Positions 50,087-60,336 are shown, counted from the stretch's first letter. The stretch: DNA of 64,000 nucleotides from Thioalkalivibrio sp. ALMg11 (GCF_000377905.1 NZ_KB898873.1:186001-250000); one strand, 5' to 3'. The notes: a model not told the origin generated them from the sequence alone. Translations and numbers: made by a program.

Positions 50087-51850
50087 TTGAAAGACACCCT
50101 GACCGAGGCCCTCGCGGCCGCACTGGAGACCCTGGTGGCCGATGGCCGCGTACCCGCCGACCACGGTGTCGAGGTACAGGTCACGCGTGCCCGCGACCGC
50201 GAACACGGCGACTTCGCTGCCAACCTGGCGATGCAACTCGCGCGTCCGGCGAAATCCAAGCCGCGCGATCTGGCCGAGGCCTTGTGCGCCGCCATGCCCG
50301 AGGTGCCCGGCCTCGCCGGCACCGAGATCGCCGGCCCCGGTTTCATCAATTTCCGCCTGGCCGCGGATGCCCGCACGCTGGTGCTGGGTCGCGTCGCCGC
50401 CCAGGGCGCCGACTTCGGCCGCTCCAGCGTCGGTGGCGGGCGCCCGGTTCAGGTGGAGTTCGTCTCCGCCAACCCCACCGGGCCGCTGCATGTCGGCCAT
50501 GGCCGCGGCGCGGCCTTCGGCGCCACTGTCGCTGACCTGCTGGATTTCTGCGGCTTCGACGTCACCCGCGAGTACTACGTGAACGACGCCGGACGGCAGA
50601 TGAACATCCTCGCCGCCAGCGTCTGGCTTCGCTACCTGGAGCAGCACGGGGTCCAGGTGCCGTTTCCGGCCAACGGCTACCAGGGCGAGTACATCTACCC
50701 GGTCGCCGACACCCTGACCGCGCAGATCGGCGAACAGGGCGTGCGCCCGGCCGAGGCCGTCACCCGCGATCTTCCGGCGGACGAGCCGGACGGCGGCGAC
50801 AAGGAAATCTTCATCGACGCGGTGATCGCCCGCGCCCGAGAACTGCTGGGCGCGGAGCTCTACCGCGAGGTATTCGACTGCGGCCTGAATGCGATCCTCG
50901 ACGACATCCGCGACGACCTGCGAGAGTTCGGCGTCGAATACCAGTGCTGGTTCTCCGAGCGCAGCCTGGCCGACTCCGGCGCGATCGACGCCGCGGTGGA
51001 GGATCTGCAGGGGCGCGGCGCGCTGTACGAGCAGGACGGGGCCCTGTGGTTCCGCTCCACCGAGTACGGCGACGACAAAGACCGCGTGGTGCGCCGCGAG
51101 AACGGCGACTACACCTACTTCGCCTCCGACATCGCCTACCACCGCGAGAAATTCCAGCGCGGCTTCGAGCGTGTCATCAACATCTGGGGCGCCGACCATC
51201 ACGGCTACGTCGCTCGTGTGCGCGCCGCACTACAGGCCCTGGGCCTGAATCCCGATCAGCTCGACGTGCTGCTGGTGCAGTTCGCGATCCTCTATCGCGG
51301 TGGCGAGCGCCTGCCGATGTCCACGCGTGCCGGGCAGTTCGTGACCCTGCGCGAACTGCGCGACGAGGTCGGATCGGATGCCGCGCGCTTCTTCTATGTG
51401 CAGCGGCGCTGCGACCAGCACCTGGACTTCGACCTGGATCTCGCCAAGTCGCAGTCCAACGACAACCCGATGTACTACATCCAGTACGCCCACGCGCGCA
51501 TCGCCAGCGTGCTGCGCACCGCCGCCGAGCGCGGGCATGCCCCGGCCGCGGCCGACGCCGCGGGCCTCAGCACGCGCCTGACCGAACCACAGGAAGATGA
51601 CCTGCTGGATCGCCTGGATCGCTTCCCCGAGGTGATCGCGGCCGCCGCAGAGGCCTGCGAGCCGCACCAGATCGCCCAGTACCTGCGCGAGTTGGCCGCC
51701 GGCTTCCACGCGTACTACAACGCGGTGCCCTTCCTGAATGCGCCGGACGCCGACGTGATCAGTGCGCGCCTCGCGCTGCTGACCGGCGCAAAGCAGGTAC
51801 TGCACAACGGCCTGCGCCTGCTGGGCGTGACCGCCCCGGAACGGATGTAA
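50087..51850 (+). CDS. argS: arginyl-tRNA synthetase
   Basis: A 587-residue class Ia synthetase. The HIGH motif is HVGH at about residue 134 (NPTGPLHVGHGRGA), and the KMSKS position is MSTRAG, as in many ArgS enzymes that lack the canonical lysine. The C-terminal anticodon-binding DALR domain ends HNGLRLLGVTAPERM. The best start is a TTG at 50087, since no in-frame ATG or GTG lies nearby; a GGATCGAG upstream may be its binding site. Confidence 0.95.
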   Translation: MKDTLTEALAAALETLVADGRVPADHGVEVQVTRARDREHGDFAANLAMQLARPAKSKPRDLAEALCAAMPEVPGLAGTEIAGPGFINFRLAADARTLVLGRVAAQGADFGRSSVGGGRPVQVEFVSANPTGPLHVGHGRGAAFGATVADLLDFCGFDVTREYYVNDAGRQMNILAASVWLRYLEQHGVQVPFPANGYQGEYIYPVADTLTAQIGEQGVRPAEAVTRDLPADEPDGGDKEIFIDAVIARARELLGAELYREVFDCGLNAILDDIRDDLREFGVEYQCWFSERSLADSGAIDAAVEDLQGRGALYEQDGALWFRSTEYGDDKDRVVRRENGDYTYFASDIAYHREKFQRGFERVINIWGADHHGYVARVRAALQALGLNPDQLDVLLVQFAILYRGGERLPMSTRAGQFVTLRELRDEVGSDAARFFYVQRRCDQHLDFDLDLAKSQSNDNPMYYIQYAHARIASVLRTAAERGHAPAAADAAGLSTRLTEPQEDDLLDRLDRFPEVIAAAAEACEPHQIAQYLRELAAGFHAYYNAVPFLNAPDADVISARLALLTGAKQVLHNGLRLLGVTAPERM

Positions 51851-51853
51851 ACC

Positions 51854-52438
51854 ATGGCCCAGGCGCGCAAGACCCGTCGCAAGTCCACCTCCGCCAGGGC
51901 CTCGCGGCCCATTCCTGGCTGGGTGTGGATGCTGCTTGGCCTGCTGATCGGCCTGGGGATTGCCGCCATGCTGTACCTGCAGGGTGCCGACCGCTCGCCG
52001 GATCTGGGTGCGCTATTCGGCGAGCCGGCGACCGAGACCGCTGCCCCGACCCCGGCACCGGTGGAGCGGGACACCGTCCCCTCTGACGACGAGCCCCGCT
52101 TCCGCTACTACGAGCTACTGCCCGAGGACGAGATCCGGGTGCCGGAGTCCGAGCGCGACGCGCCCGCCCCCGCCGTGCCACCGGCCGCATCGCCCAGCGA
52201 AGGCGAGCCGGTGGTCCTCCAGACTGGCTCGTTCCGCCGCTTTGCCCAGGCCGACGAGATGAAGGCGCGGCTAGCCCTGCTTGGCCTGGACCCACAGGTG
52301 CACGAGGTCCAGATCCAGGGCGACACCTGGTACCGCGTCTACCTGGGGCCGTTCAGTGACGAGGACCGCGTGCGCCAGGCGCTGGAGCGTCTGCGCACGG
52401 AGAACATCGAGGCCCTGCGTCTGCGCTATCAGGGCTAA
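51854..52438 (+). CDS. SPOR-domain protein, FtsN-like
   Basis: A 194-residue bitopic protein: basic cytoplasmic N-terminus, membrane segment at about 22-43 (GWVWMLLGLLIGLGIAAML), a Pro/Ala-rich periplasmic linker, and a SPOR domain at about 115-194 (VVLQTGSFRRFAQADEMKAR) that binds denuded peptidoglycan at the division site. The order priA-argS-SPOR is the usual place of ftsN-like genes in gammaproteobacteria. Confidence 0.85.
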   Translation: MAQARKTRRKSTSARASRPIPGWVWMLLGLLIGLGIAAMLYLQGADRSPDLGALFGEPATETAAPTPAPVERDTVPSDDEPRFRYYELLPEDEIRVPESERDAPAPAVPPAASPSEGEPVVLQTGSFRRFAQADEMKARLALLGLDPQVHEVQIQGDTWYRVYLGPFSDEDRVRQALERLRTENIEALRLRYQG

Positions 52439-52446
52439 GACAGACC

Positions 52447-55400
52447 ATGCCGGGCACCGCTCCCGATCTGGAGGCCCTCGCGGCGCGCATCGAGGCGCTG
52501 GCCGCCGGCCGCGAACGCAAGGACCTCGCGGACCTGCTGCGCCGGGCCCGCCAGCGCCAGAAACGCGGGCAGCCGTGCGACCGCATGGCCAGCACCCTCG
52601 CCGAGCGCCTGGCCACCGCCGAAGGCAGCGGCACTGAAGGCGGCACCACTGAGCGCGCCCGCCTGCGGCCACAACCCGTCTACGCCGGCGACCTGCCGAT
52701 CCACGCCGAGCGCGAGCGGATCGTCACTGCCATCCGCGAGCACCCGGTGTTGGTTCTATGCGGCGAGACCGGCTCCGGCAAGACCACCCAGCTGCCCAAG
52801 CTGTGCCTGGAGGCCGGGCGCGGCGAGACCGGGCTGATTGGGCACACCCAGCCGCGCCGGATCGCCGCGCGCTCGGTGGCCAGCCGCATCGCCGAGGAAC
52901 TGGGCACCACTCTGGGTGGCGATCGAGACTCCACGGTCGGCTTCAAGGTGCGCTTCTCCGACCAGACCGGGCCGAACAACTGGGTCAAGCTGATGACCGA
53001 CGGCATCCTGCTGGCGGAAATGGCGCATGACCCGGAACTGCGCGCCTACGACACCATCATCGTCGACGAGGCCCACGAGCGCAGCCTGAACATCGACTTC
53101 CTGATGGGCGTGCTCAAGCGCCTGTCGAAGAAGCGCCCCGAGCTGCGCATCATCATTACCTCGGCCACCCTGGACCCCGAGCGGCTGTCGGCGTTCTTCG
53201 ACGACGCCCCGATCCTGACGGTGGCCGGACGCACCTACCCGGTGGAGCTCCGCTACCGCCCGATCGAGCAGGAGGATGCTGGCGACGAGGGCGACGAGCA
53301 GGGGCGTGGTGAACGCGACTTGTTCGACGGCATCCGCGACGCGGTGGCCGAGTGCGAGCGCGCCGGGCCCGGCGACGTGCTGGTGTTCCTGCCCGGCGAG
53401 CGCGAGATCCGCGACGCTCACAAGGCCCTGCGCGGCCAGGTCCGCGCGGATACCGAAATCCTGGCGCTGTACGCGCGGCTGTCCGCGCGCGAGCAGTCGC
53501 GGGTATTCCAGTCACACAGCGGCCGCCGCATCGTGCTCGCGACCAACGTCGCCGAGACTGCGCTGACCGTGCCCGGCATCCGCTTCGTGATCGACTCCGG
53601 GCTCGCGCGCATCTCGCGCTACTCCTGGCGCTCGCGGGTACAGCGCCTGAGCCTGGAGTCCATCTCGCAGGCCGCCTGTGACCAGCGCGCAGGGCGCTGC
53701 GGCCGTCTGGGCCCCGGCATCTGCATCCGGTTGTTCGCGGAAGACGACTTCAACCTGCGCCCACCCTTCACCGACCCGGAGATCCAGCGCGCAAACCTCG
53801 CCTCGGTGATCCTGCAGATGGCCGCGCTCAAGCTCGGCCAGCCACGCCAGTTCCCGTTCCTCGACCCGCCCGACCCGCGCCTGGTCAAGGACGGCTACCA
53901 CCTGCTGGAGGAACTGGGCGCGGTAGACGACCGTGGCCGGATCACCCCGCGCGGGCGGCAGCTCGCGCGCATGCCCATCGACCCGCGCCACGCCGCGATG
54001 CTGCTGGCCGGCCCCGACCACGGCTGCGTCACCGAGACGGCCACCATCGCCGCCTCCCTGTCTCTGCAGGACCCGCGCGAGCGCCCGGCCGAGGCCACCC
54101 AGGCGGCGGACCAGGCCCATCGCGAGCTCCAGGTCGAGGGCTCCGACTTCATGGGCATGCTGAGGTTGTGGGACGCCTGGCACACCGCCCGCGAGGATCT
54201 CGGGTCCAGTGCGCTGAAGCGCTGGTGCCGCGAGCACTTCCTGAACTTCCTGCGCATGCGCGAATGGCAGGAACTGCGCGTGCAGCTGTTGCGGCTGGCG
54301 CGCGAGATGGGCCTGCACCCGAACCACCAGCCGGCGGACGCCGAGGCGGTGCACCGCGCGCTGCTGACCGGGCTGGTCAGCCAGGTCGGGCAGAAGACCG
54401 AGCGCGGCGACTACCTGGGTGCGCGCAACCGTCGTTTCCAGATCCATCCCGGCTCGGTGCTGGCGAAGAAGAAGCCGGCCTGGGTAATGAGCGCGGAGAT
54501 CGCCGAGACCACGCGCGTCTACGCCCGCGACAACGCCCGCATCGAGCCCGACTGGATCCTGACCGCCGCCCCGCATCTGCTGAAGCACCACATCTTCGAG
54601 CCGCACTTCCAGGGCCGCAGCGGGCGCGTCGGGGCATTCGACCGCATCACCCTGTACGGCCTGGTCGTGGCACCGAAAAAGCCGGTGGACTTCGCCAAGC
54701 ACGACCCGGCCGAGGCACGGCGTATCCTGATCCGCGAGGGCCTGGTCGGCGGCGAACTGCGCTCGCGCTCCAACGGCGTGCGCGCCAATCGCGAGGCAGT
54801 GGCCGAGATCGCCGAACAGGAGGCGCGCGGGCGCCGCCGCGACCTGCTGGTGGAAGAGGAGCGCCTGTTCGACTTCTACGACGCCCGCCTGCCGGCCGAG
54901 ATCACCGACGGCACGAGCTTCGAGACCTGGGCGCGCAAGACCGAAAAAAATGACTCGGATGCCCTGAAGATCGACCGCGCCGAGCTTCTGAACGAGCCAG
55001 AGGCCACGCTCCCGGAAGGCGCCTATCCCGACCATCTGGAGCTCGAGGGCCTGCGCCTGCCACTCGCCTACCGCTTCGAACCCGGCCAGCCGGACGACGG
55101 CGTGACCGTCACCATCCCCATCGCCGCGCTGAACGCGGTGCCCGACTGGCTGGGCGACTGGCTGGTGCCGGGGCTGCTGGAGGATCGCGTGACCGCCCTG
55201 CTGCGGAGCCTGCCGAAGGCCCTGCGCCGCCAGTTCGTGCCCGCCCCGGACTTCGCCCGCGCCGCGCTCGCCCGCATCGAACACCGCCAGGGCCCGCTGA
55301 TCCCAACACTGGCCGAGGCCCTGCGCGCCATGACCGGCACCGAGATCCCGCTGGATGCCTGGCGCCCGGAGACCCTGGAGCCGCACCTGGTGATGCGCTT

Positions 55401-56388
55401 TCGCATCCTCGACCCGGAAGGGAAGGAAGAGACCAGCGGCCGCGACCTGCCCGCGCTCAAGGCACGGCTGGGCGGGAGCGCCGAGGCCCACTTCGATGCC
55501 AGCCGCCCGGACGAGATCACCCGCGAGGGCATCACGGAGTGGGATTTCGGTGCGCTGCCGGAGAGCGTCGAATTCGACCACCAGGGGGCACAGCTGCGTG
55601 CCTTCCCGATCCTGGTCGATCGCGGCGATTCGGTCTCGCTGGAGCTGGAACCCGATCCAGCGAAGGCCGAACGCGCCCACCGCGCGGGTCTGCGGCGGCT
55701 GTTCCTGCTTGGCAGCCGCAAGACCGCGCGCGATCTGCGCCGCCAGCTCCCGGAGATCGAACGCGCCTGCCTGAACTACTCGACGCTGGGCAGCTGCGAG
55801 ACCCTGCGCGACCAGATCCTGGAGGCCGCCGCCGACCGCGTGTTCCTGGCCGCGCCCTGGCCACGCGACGCCGAGGCGTTCGCCCAACGACTCAACGAAT
55901 CCCTGCCGGCGTTCTCGCCCACCGTAATGGAGCTCTCGCGCCTGACCGCCGAGATCCTGCGCCGCTGGCACGACCTGCGCACCCGGTTGCAGGGCGACCT
56001 GCCGCTGTCCTGGATCGAGGCCGCGCGCGACATCCGCGGGCAGCTGGACGCGCTGGTCCCGGCGGATTTCCTGCTGCGCATCCCGCATGATGTCCTGCCG
56101 GAACTGCCGCGCTACCTCGAGGCGATCGAGAAGCGCCTGGAGCGCCTGACCCAGGCCCCGGACAAGGACCGCGCCCGCCGCGTCGCCGTGGAGCCGCTGT
56201 GGCAGCAGGCGCAGGAACTGATCGCCCGCGCCCCGGACCACCCGGACGTCCTCGCCTTTCGCTACCGCATCGAGGAATTCCGCGTCTCGCAGTTCGCCCA
56301 GGAACTGGGCACCCGCGAGAAGGTTTCGCCCAAACGCCTGGAACGCGAATACGCGACACTGATCCAACGACTGGCCAGTGGCACATGA
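52447..56388 (+). CDS. hrpA: ATP-dependent RNA helicase HrpA
   Basis: A 1,313-residue DEAH helicase, the usual HrpA size. Walker A is GETGSGKTTQLPK starting at residue 106, the DEAH box starts at residue 207, and motif VI QRAGRCGR lies near residue 415. The helicase-associated and HrpA C-terminal DUF3418 regions fill the remaining length (FLNFLRMREWQELRVQLLRL). HrpA acts on ribosomes and mRNA. Confidence 0.95.
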   Translation: MPGTAPDLEALAARIEALAAGRERKDLADLLRRARQRQKRGQPCDRMASTLAERLATAEGSGTEGGTTERARLRPQPVYAGDLPIHAERERIVTAIREHPVLVLCGETGSGKTTQLPKLCLEAGRGETGLIGHTQPRRIAARSVASRIAEELGTTLGGDRDSTVGFKVRFSDQTGPNNWVKLMTDGILLAEMAHDPELRAYDTIIVDEAHERSLNIDFLMGVLKRLSKKRPELRIIITSATLDPERLSAFFDDAPILTVAGRTYPVELRYRPIEQEDAGDEGDEQGRGERDLFDGIRDAVAECERAGPGDVLVFLPGEREIRDAHKALRGQVRADTEILALYARLSAREQSRVFQSHSGRRIVLATNVAETALTVPGIRFVIDSGLARISRYSWRSRVQRLSLESISQAACDQRAGRCGRLGPGICIRLFAEDDFNLRPPFTDPEIQRANLASVILQMAALKLGQPRQFPFLDPPDPRLVKDGYHLLEELGAVDDRGRITPRGRQLARMPIDPRHAAMLLAGPDHGCVTETATIAASLSLQDPRERPAEATQAADQAHRELQVEGSDFMGMLRLWDAWHTAREDLGSSALKRWCREHFLNFLRMREWQELRVQLLRLAREMGLHPNHQPADAEAVHRALLTGLVSQVGQKTERGDYLGARNRRFQIHPGSVLAKKKPAWVMSAEIAETTRVYARDNARIEPDWILTAAPHLLKHHIFEPHFQGRSGRVGAFDRITLYGLVVAPKKPVDFAKHDPAEARRILIREGLVGGELRSRSNGVRANREAVAEIAEQEARGRRRDLLVEEERLFDFYDARLPAEITDGTSFETWARKTEKNDSDALKIDRAELLNEPEATLPEGAYPDHLELEGLRLPLAYRFEPGQPDDGVTVTIPIAALNAVPDWLGDWLVPGLLEDRVTALLRSLPKALRRQFVPAPDFARAALARIEHRQGPLIPTLAEALRAMTGTEIPLDAWRPETLEPHLVMRFRILDPEGKEETSGRDLPALKARLGGSAEAHFDASRPDEITREGITEWDFGALPESVEFDHQGAQLRAFPILVDRGDSVSLELEPDPAKAERAHRAGLRRLFLLGSRKTARDLRRQLPEIERACLNYSTLGSCETLRDQILEAAADRVFLAAPWPRDAEAFAQRLNESLPAFSPTVMELSRLTAEILRRWHDLRTRLQGDLPLSWIEAARDIRGQLDALVPADFLLRIPHDVLPELPRYLEAIEKRLERLTQAPDKDRARRVAVEPLWQQAQELIARAPDHPDVLAFRYRIEEFRVSQFAQELGTREKVSPKRLEREYATLIQRLASGT

Positions 56389-56413
56389 GCCACGACAATG
56401 GAAGGACCAACGG

Positions 56414-57670
56414 ATGCGTGTAGTGGTCATCGGCGCCGGGGTGATCGGTGTCACCACAGCCTGGTACCTGCAGGAGGCCGGGGCGGAGGTCGTGCTGCTG
56501 GACGCCGCCACGGCGCCGGCCAGCGGATCCAGTTTCGCCAATGGCGGCATGCTGCATGCCAGCCATGCCGAACCGTGGAATGCCCCGGGCGTGGGTCTCG
56601 ACCTGCTGCGCTATCTGGGGCGCAGCGACTCGCCCCTGCTGGTGCGCCCGCACGCCATACCGGGGCTGATCGGCTGGGGCCTGCGCTTTCTCGGCAACAG
56701 CCGCCGCACGCGCTTCGAGGAACACACCCGGATCAATGCGCGCCTGGCCGCCTTCTCCCTGAAAGAGATCGACCGCCTGCAGCGCGAGCTGGCACCCGAG
56801 GGGCTGGACTTCGACTTCCGCCGCAGCGGCATCCTCAAGCTGTTCCAGGACCCGGCCAGCCAGGGCCGCAATCGCACCGCCAGCGAGGACATGGCGGACG
56901 CCGGTGTGCGCTTCGAGGACTGGACCGTCGAGCGCATCATCGCCGAAGAACCGGCGCTGGCACCCGTGCGCGATCAGTTGTGCGGCGGACTGTACTTCCC
57001 CGACGACGCCATCGGTGACGCCGCCCGATTTACCATGGGCCTGCTGGCCATCGCCCGCCGCCGCGGACTGACCTATCGCCCGGGCGTGGCCGTGCGCCGC
57101 CTGCGCACTTTCCGCGGCCGCCTCGATGCACTGGAGACCTCGGAAGGCCCGATCGCCGCGGATGCCTGCGTCGTTGCCAACGGCTACCAGGCGCCCGATC
57201 TGCTGCGCCCGCTCGGGATCCGGCTGCCCGTGGCACCGGTCAAGGGCTACTCGCTGACCCTGCCGATGGATGCCGGAACCCGGCTCCGCCTGCCGCTGAT
57301 CGACGACGCCAACAAGGTGGTGATGACCCCGCTGGGCGAGCGCCTGCGCCTGGCCGGAACCGCCGAGTTCGCGGGTCGCGACGGCAGTCTGAACCCGCAA
57401 CGAGCCGCCAGCGTGCTGGACCATTGCCGCCGCACCCTGGCCAGCCTGCCCGAGCACATGGATGCCGAGACCATGGCCGCGTGGACCGGCCTGCGCCCGA
57501 TGAGCGCACGCGGCACCCCGATCCTCGGAGCGACCGCGGTGCCGGGGCTTTATCTCAACACCGGCTCCGGCCACCTCGGTTGGACCTTCGCCTGCGGCGC
57601 CGCCGCGCTGGTGCGCGACAGCGTACTCGGCGAACCCCCGGCGTTGGCGATGGACGGCCTGACACTCTGA
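56414..57670 (+). CDS. D-amino-acid dehydrogenase-like FAD oxidoreductase
   Basis: A 418-residue DAO-family flavoprotein close to DadA in size. The FAD-binding start is VVVIGAGVIGVTTAWYLQ, with GSSFANGGMLHASHA and the C-terminal GTPILGATAVPGLYLNTGSGH typical of DadA. AAGGA is seven bases before the ATG. No dadX racemase is adjacent, so substrate is uncertain. Confidence 0.85.
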   Translation: MRVVVIGAGVIGVTTAWYLQEAGAEVVLLDAATAPASGSSFANGGMLHASHAEPWNAPGVGLDLLRYLGRSDSPLLVRPHAIPGLIGWGLRFLGNSRRTRFEEHTRINARLAAFSLKEIDRLQRELAPEGLDFDFRRSGILKLFQDPASQGRNRTASEDMADAGVRFEDWTVERIIAEEPALAPVRDQLCGGLYFPDDAIGDAARFTMGLLAIARRRGLTYRPGVAVRRLRTFRGRLDALETSEGPIAADACVVANGYQAPDLLRPLGIRLPVAPVKGYSLTLPMDAGTRLRLPLIDDANKVVMTPLGERLRLAGTAEFAGRDGSLNPQRAASVLDHCRRTLASLPEHMDAETMAAWTGLRPMSARGTPILGATAVPGLYLNTGSGHLGWTFACGAAALVRDSVLGEPPALAMDGLTL

Positions 57671-57706
57671 TTTCGCACGGTTTGGGGAGCGACACGCCCT
57701 GGTTGA

Positions 57707-57805
57707 TGCGTTTCGCGGTGCTCAACGCATCCTACGGGGGGCGATGTCCAGCCGCGCGGTGTCGTTGCGGAGCTTTGTAGGATGCATTGAGCACCGCGAA
57801 ACGCA
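57707..57805. repeat. REP-like inverted repeat
   Basis: A 29-base arm (57707-57735) and its reverse complement (57777-57805) match at 28 positions. The core TGCGTTTCGC-GTGCTCAACGCATCC-TAC also occurs, diverged, in the repeat at 63506-63592, so it is a dispersed family. Confidence 0.8.
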
Positions 57806-57838
57806 CCATGGAAAACCCCGACTCCGCCCGCACCGGTT

Positions 57839-59173
57839 TCAGGACGCGGAAAACACCATGCGGATGCGTGCGCCGTGGAGCTCCGGGGCCTGCTCGATGA
57901 ACAGCTTTCCACCGTGGTCGGTGACCAGGGTGTGGATGATGCTGAGCCCTAGCCCCTGCCCCTCGGCGCGACCATCATCCTGGTCGCCGCGGGTATCCGC
58001 GCGCTGGCCGCGTTCCAGCACCCGGGCGCGGTCGGCCGGCGGGATGCCGGGCCCGTCATCGTCGATCATCAGCATCACCTCCCCCGGCTGACAACGGGTG
58101 GTAACACGCACCCGCGTGGTCGCATGGCGGATGGCATTGTCCAGTGTGTTGCCAAGGAGCTCGAAGATCGCCCCGCTGTCCATGCGCAGGACGCAGCCCG
58201 CAGCCAGATCGGTCTCCAGCGCCACCCCTTCGTGGGCCGCGAGCCGTCCCAGTGCCTGGCCTGTACGTTCGATGATCGGCCCCAGCGGCTCGGCGGCCTG
58301 GAACGGGGCCGGACCGAGCCGCTGCGCCTGGTTGAGCTGGTGCTGGACGATGCCCTGCAACCGGTCGACCTGGCGCTGCATGTCGTCATTATCCGGTCGC
58401 GCGCTCTCGAGGTTCAGACGCAGGGCGGAGATCGGGGTCTTCAGGCTGTGGGCCAGGTCCGCGAGGGCATTCTGCTGGCGCGCCAGTCGAGCGCGTTCGA
58501 ACTCGACCAGGTCGTTGATGCTGCCGGTCAGGGCGCGAACCTCGGTAGGGTAGTCGCCAGCCAGATGCGCATGGTCGCCGTGGCGCAGGGCGTCGAGGTC
58601 GCGCCGGACCTGACGCAGCGGGCGCAAGCCCCAGAACCACAACGCTAGCGAGAGCACCAGGATCATGGAGAGGGTCATGGTCATCAGCCCCTGCCAGAGG
58701 CTGGTGCGGTACTGCTCGACCTGTTCGCTGAAGGCCTCGCGGTCCTCCAGTATCTGGAAGGTCAGGCCGACCTGCCCGCCCTCCAGCTCCCACTGCACCG
58801 GCAGACTGAAACTGAAGTAGTCGTCTTCCGACCAGCCGCGCAGGGAGACCCCGACCGCCGACGGCGAGCGCCAAAGGGTCTGGCCCTCCTCCCCAAGGAT
58901 GCGTGCGTAGAGGCCGCTGACCGGCAGCTGCAGCCGGCTCTCGGGAAGCATCTCGGGGACGCGGACATCGGCCGGGCCAACCACCTCGGCCAGCCCCATC
59001 AGCAGCAGGACTTGCGCCTCGAGGCGGGTCTCCACCGCATCCGCCGCATTGTCGCGAAAGGCGGCCTCAAGCACCCAGGCCGTCAGCAACGAGAAGATCA
59101 GCACGGTGATCGCCGTGACCCCCGCCAGGCGCAGGACCAGACTCCCACGCAGCTTGCGCAGGGCCCCTCTCAT
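57839..59173 (-). CDS. sensor histidine kinase, PhoQ-like
   Basis: A 444-residue membrane kinase: N-terminal membrane segment (LAGVTAITVLIFSLLTAWVL), a periplasmic sensor of about 110 residues, a second membrane segment (TMTLSMILVLSLALWFWGL), a HAMP-like linker, the H-box LADLAHSLKTPISALRL, and an ATPase domain with N, G1 (DDDGPGIP) and G2 (GQGLGLSI) boxes. It follows the response regulator gene by 25 bases. The start at 59173 is chosen by context. Confidence 0.9.
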   Translation of the reverse strand: MRGALRKLRGSLVLRLAGVTAITVLIFSLLTAWVLEAAFRDNAADAVETRLEAQVLLLMGLAEVVGPADVRVPEMLPESRLQLPVSGLYARILGEEGQTLWRSPSAVGVSLRGWSEDDYFSFSLPVQWELEGGQVGLTFQILEDREAFSEQVEQYRTSLWQGLMTMTLSMILVLSLALWFWGLRPLRQVRRDLDALRHGDHAHLAGDYPTEVRALTGSINDLVEFERARLARQQNALADLAHSLKTPISALRLNLESARPDNDDMQRQVDRLQGIVQHQLNQAQRLGPAPFQAAEPLGPIIERTGQALGRLAAHEGVALETDLAAGCVLRMDSGAIFELLGNTLDNAIRHATTRVRVTTRCQPGEVMLMIDDDGPGIPPADRARVLERGQRADTRGDQDDGRAEGQGLGLSIIHTLVTDHGGKLFIEQAPELHGARIRMVFSAS

Positions 59174-59198
59174 GCGGACCGGGCAGCCTCGCGGCAGG

Positions 59199-59915
59199 TC
59201 ATCGGGGGCTGGCCGACTCGTTTTCCGGCGCGGCGTCGGGTTCGCGGGCAAAGCGATAGCCACGTCCGCGCAGGGTCTCGATCAGGCCCAGGCTGCCGTC
59301 GCCATCCAGCTTGCGCCGCAGGCGCCCGATCAGGACCTCGATCACGTTGCTCTCGCGGTCCTCGTCGTGATCGTAGAGGTAGTCCGCCAACGCATCCTTG
59401 CTGAGAACCCGGCCCGGCTGGCGTACCAGGGTCATCAGCAGGCGGTATTCGAAGGTGGTCAGGGTGACCGGCTCACCATTCAGCCAGACCTCGTCACCCG
59501 CAGTGTCGATCACCAGCGGCCCAAACGCCAACCGCTCCTGGCCCGACTGCAGGCTGCGCCGTGCCAAGGCACGCAGCCGCGCCAGCAGTTCCTCGATGTG
59601 GAAGGGCTTGGCCAGGTAGTCGTCGGCCCCGGCCTCCAGGCCCTCGACCTTGTCCTGCCAGCGGTCGCGCGCGGTCAGGATCAGGATCGGCAGGCGCGGC
59701 TTCGATTCGCGGGCCTTGCGGATCACGTCCAGCCCGTCCATGCCGGGGAGCCCGAGATCGACCACCGCGATATCGCAATGGTACTCGGTCAGCAGGTAAA
59801 GCCCGGTCTCGCCGTCCGAGGCGGTATCCACGCGGCAGCCGCTGCGGTCCAGCTCCTCGCCAATCTGGTTGCGCAGGGCCACGTCGTCTTCGATCAGTAC
59901 CACGCGCAGATTCAT
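59199..59915 (-). CDS. OmpR-family response regulator, PhoP-like
   Basis: A 238-residue regulator: receiver domain with acidic pair EDD at 9-11, phosphorylation Asp in VVDLGLPGMDG and Lys in LAKPFHIEEL; a winged-helix output domain ending ETLRGRGYRF. It overlaps the upstream PepSY gene by four bases and precedes the kinase. The set resembles PhoPQ-like regulators of envelope or cation stress. Confidence 0.93.
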   Translation of the reverse strand: MNLRVVLIEDDVALRNQIGEELDRSGCRVDTASDGETGLYLLTEYHCDIAVVDLGLPGMDGLDVIRKARESKPRLPILILTARDRWQDKVEGLEAGADDYLAKPFHIEELLARLRALARRSLQSGQERLAFGPLVIDTAGDEVWLNGEPVTLTTFEYRLLMTLVRQPGRVLSKDALADYLYDHDEDRESNVIEVLIGRLRRKLDGDGSLGLIETLRGRGYRFAREPDAAPENESASPR

Positions 59916-60241
59916 TCCGGGAGCTCCACTTCGGTGCCTTCCTCGATCCGGAGGGTACGCACTTGTTGATCGTTGGTCAGGATACGGATGATGAACAGAC
60001 GCGCCCCAAACTGGCTCACATCCTCGCGCGCGTGGAGCACCCGGCCCGGGTAGTGCGCCTCGATCTGGGCGACGGCCTCGTCGAGATCCCAGACGGCAGC
60101 CTCGGGGTCATCCGTGTTGAACTGGCCCTGCGCCGGAAGCGCCACGAACAGCAGCGTCGCCAGCACCAGCGCGCGGCCCGCGCGGGGCCGCGTAAGGTCC
60201 CGCACGCGGCATCCGGGCTGGAGATCCGGCGTGGGTCGCAT
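59912..60241 (-). CDS. PepSY-domain periplasmic protein
   Basis: A 109-residue exported protein. A long basic N-terminus and hydrophobic core (ALVLATLLFVALPAQG) form the signal, followed by a PepSY domain (AVAQIEAHYPGRVLHARE; ARLFIIRILTNDQQVRTLRI). PepSY proteins often precede PhoPQ-like systems and inhibit peptidases or modulate the sensor. Start at 60241 chosen from two candidates. Confidence 0.82.
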   Translation of the reverse strand: MRPTPDLQPGCRVRDLTRPRAGRALVLATLLFVALPAQGQFNTDDPEAAVWDLDEAVAQIEAHYPGRVLHAREDVSQFGARLFIIRILTNDQQVRTLRIEEGTEVELPE

Positions 60242-60336
60242 ATCGGTGCATTCTCCGGACGCGTGCATGGGCAGGTGTTGAAGATACAAGGGTATCGGCC
60301 TAGCCTGAACGATATCTGAAACCGACTGGAACCGTT

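Noticed and set aside
53512-56550. 1,012-codon minus-strand open frame
   Set aside because: Antisense shadow of hrpA created by high GC third-codon bias.
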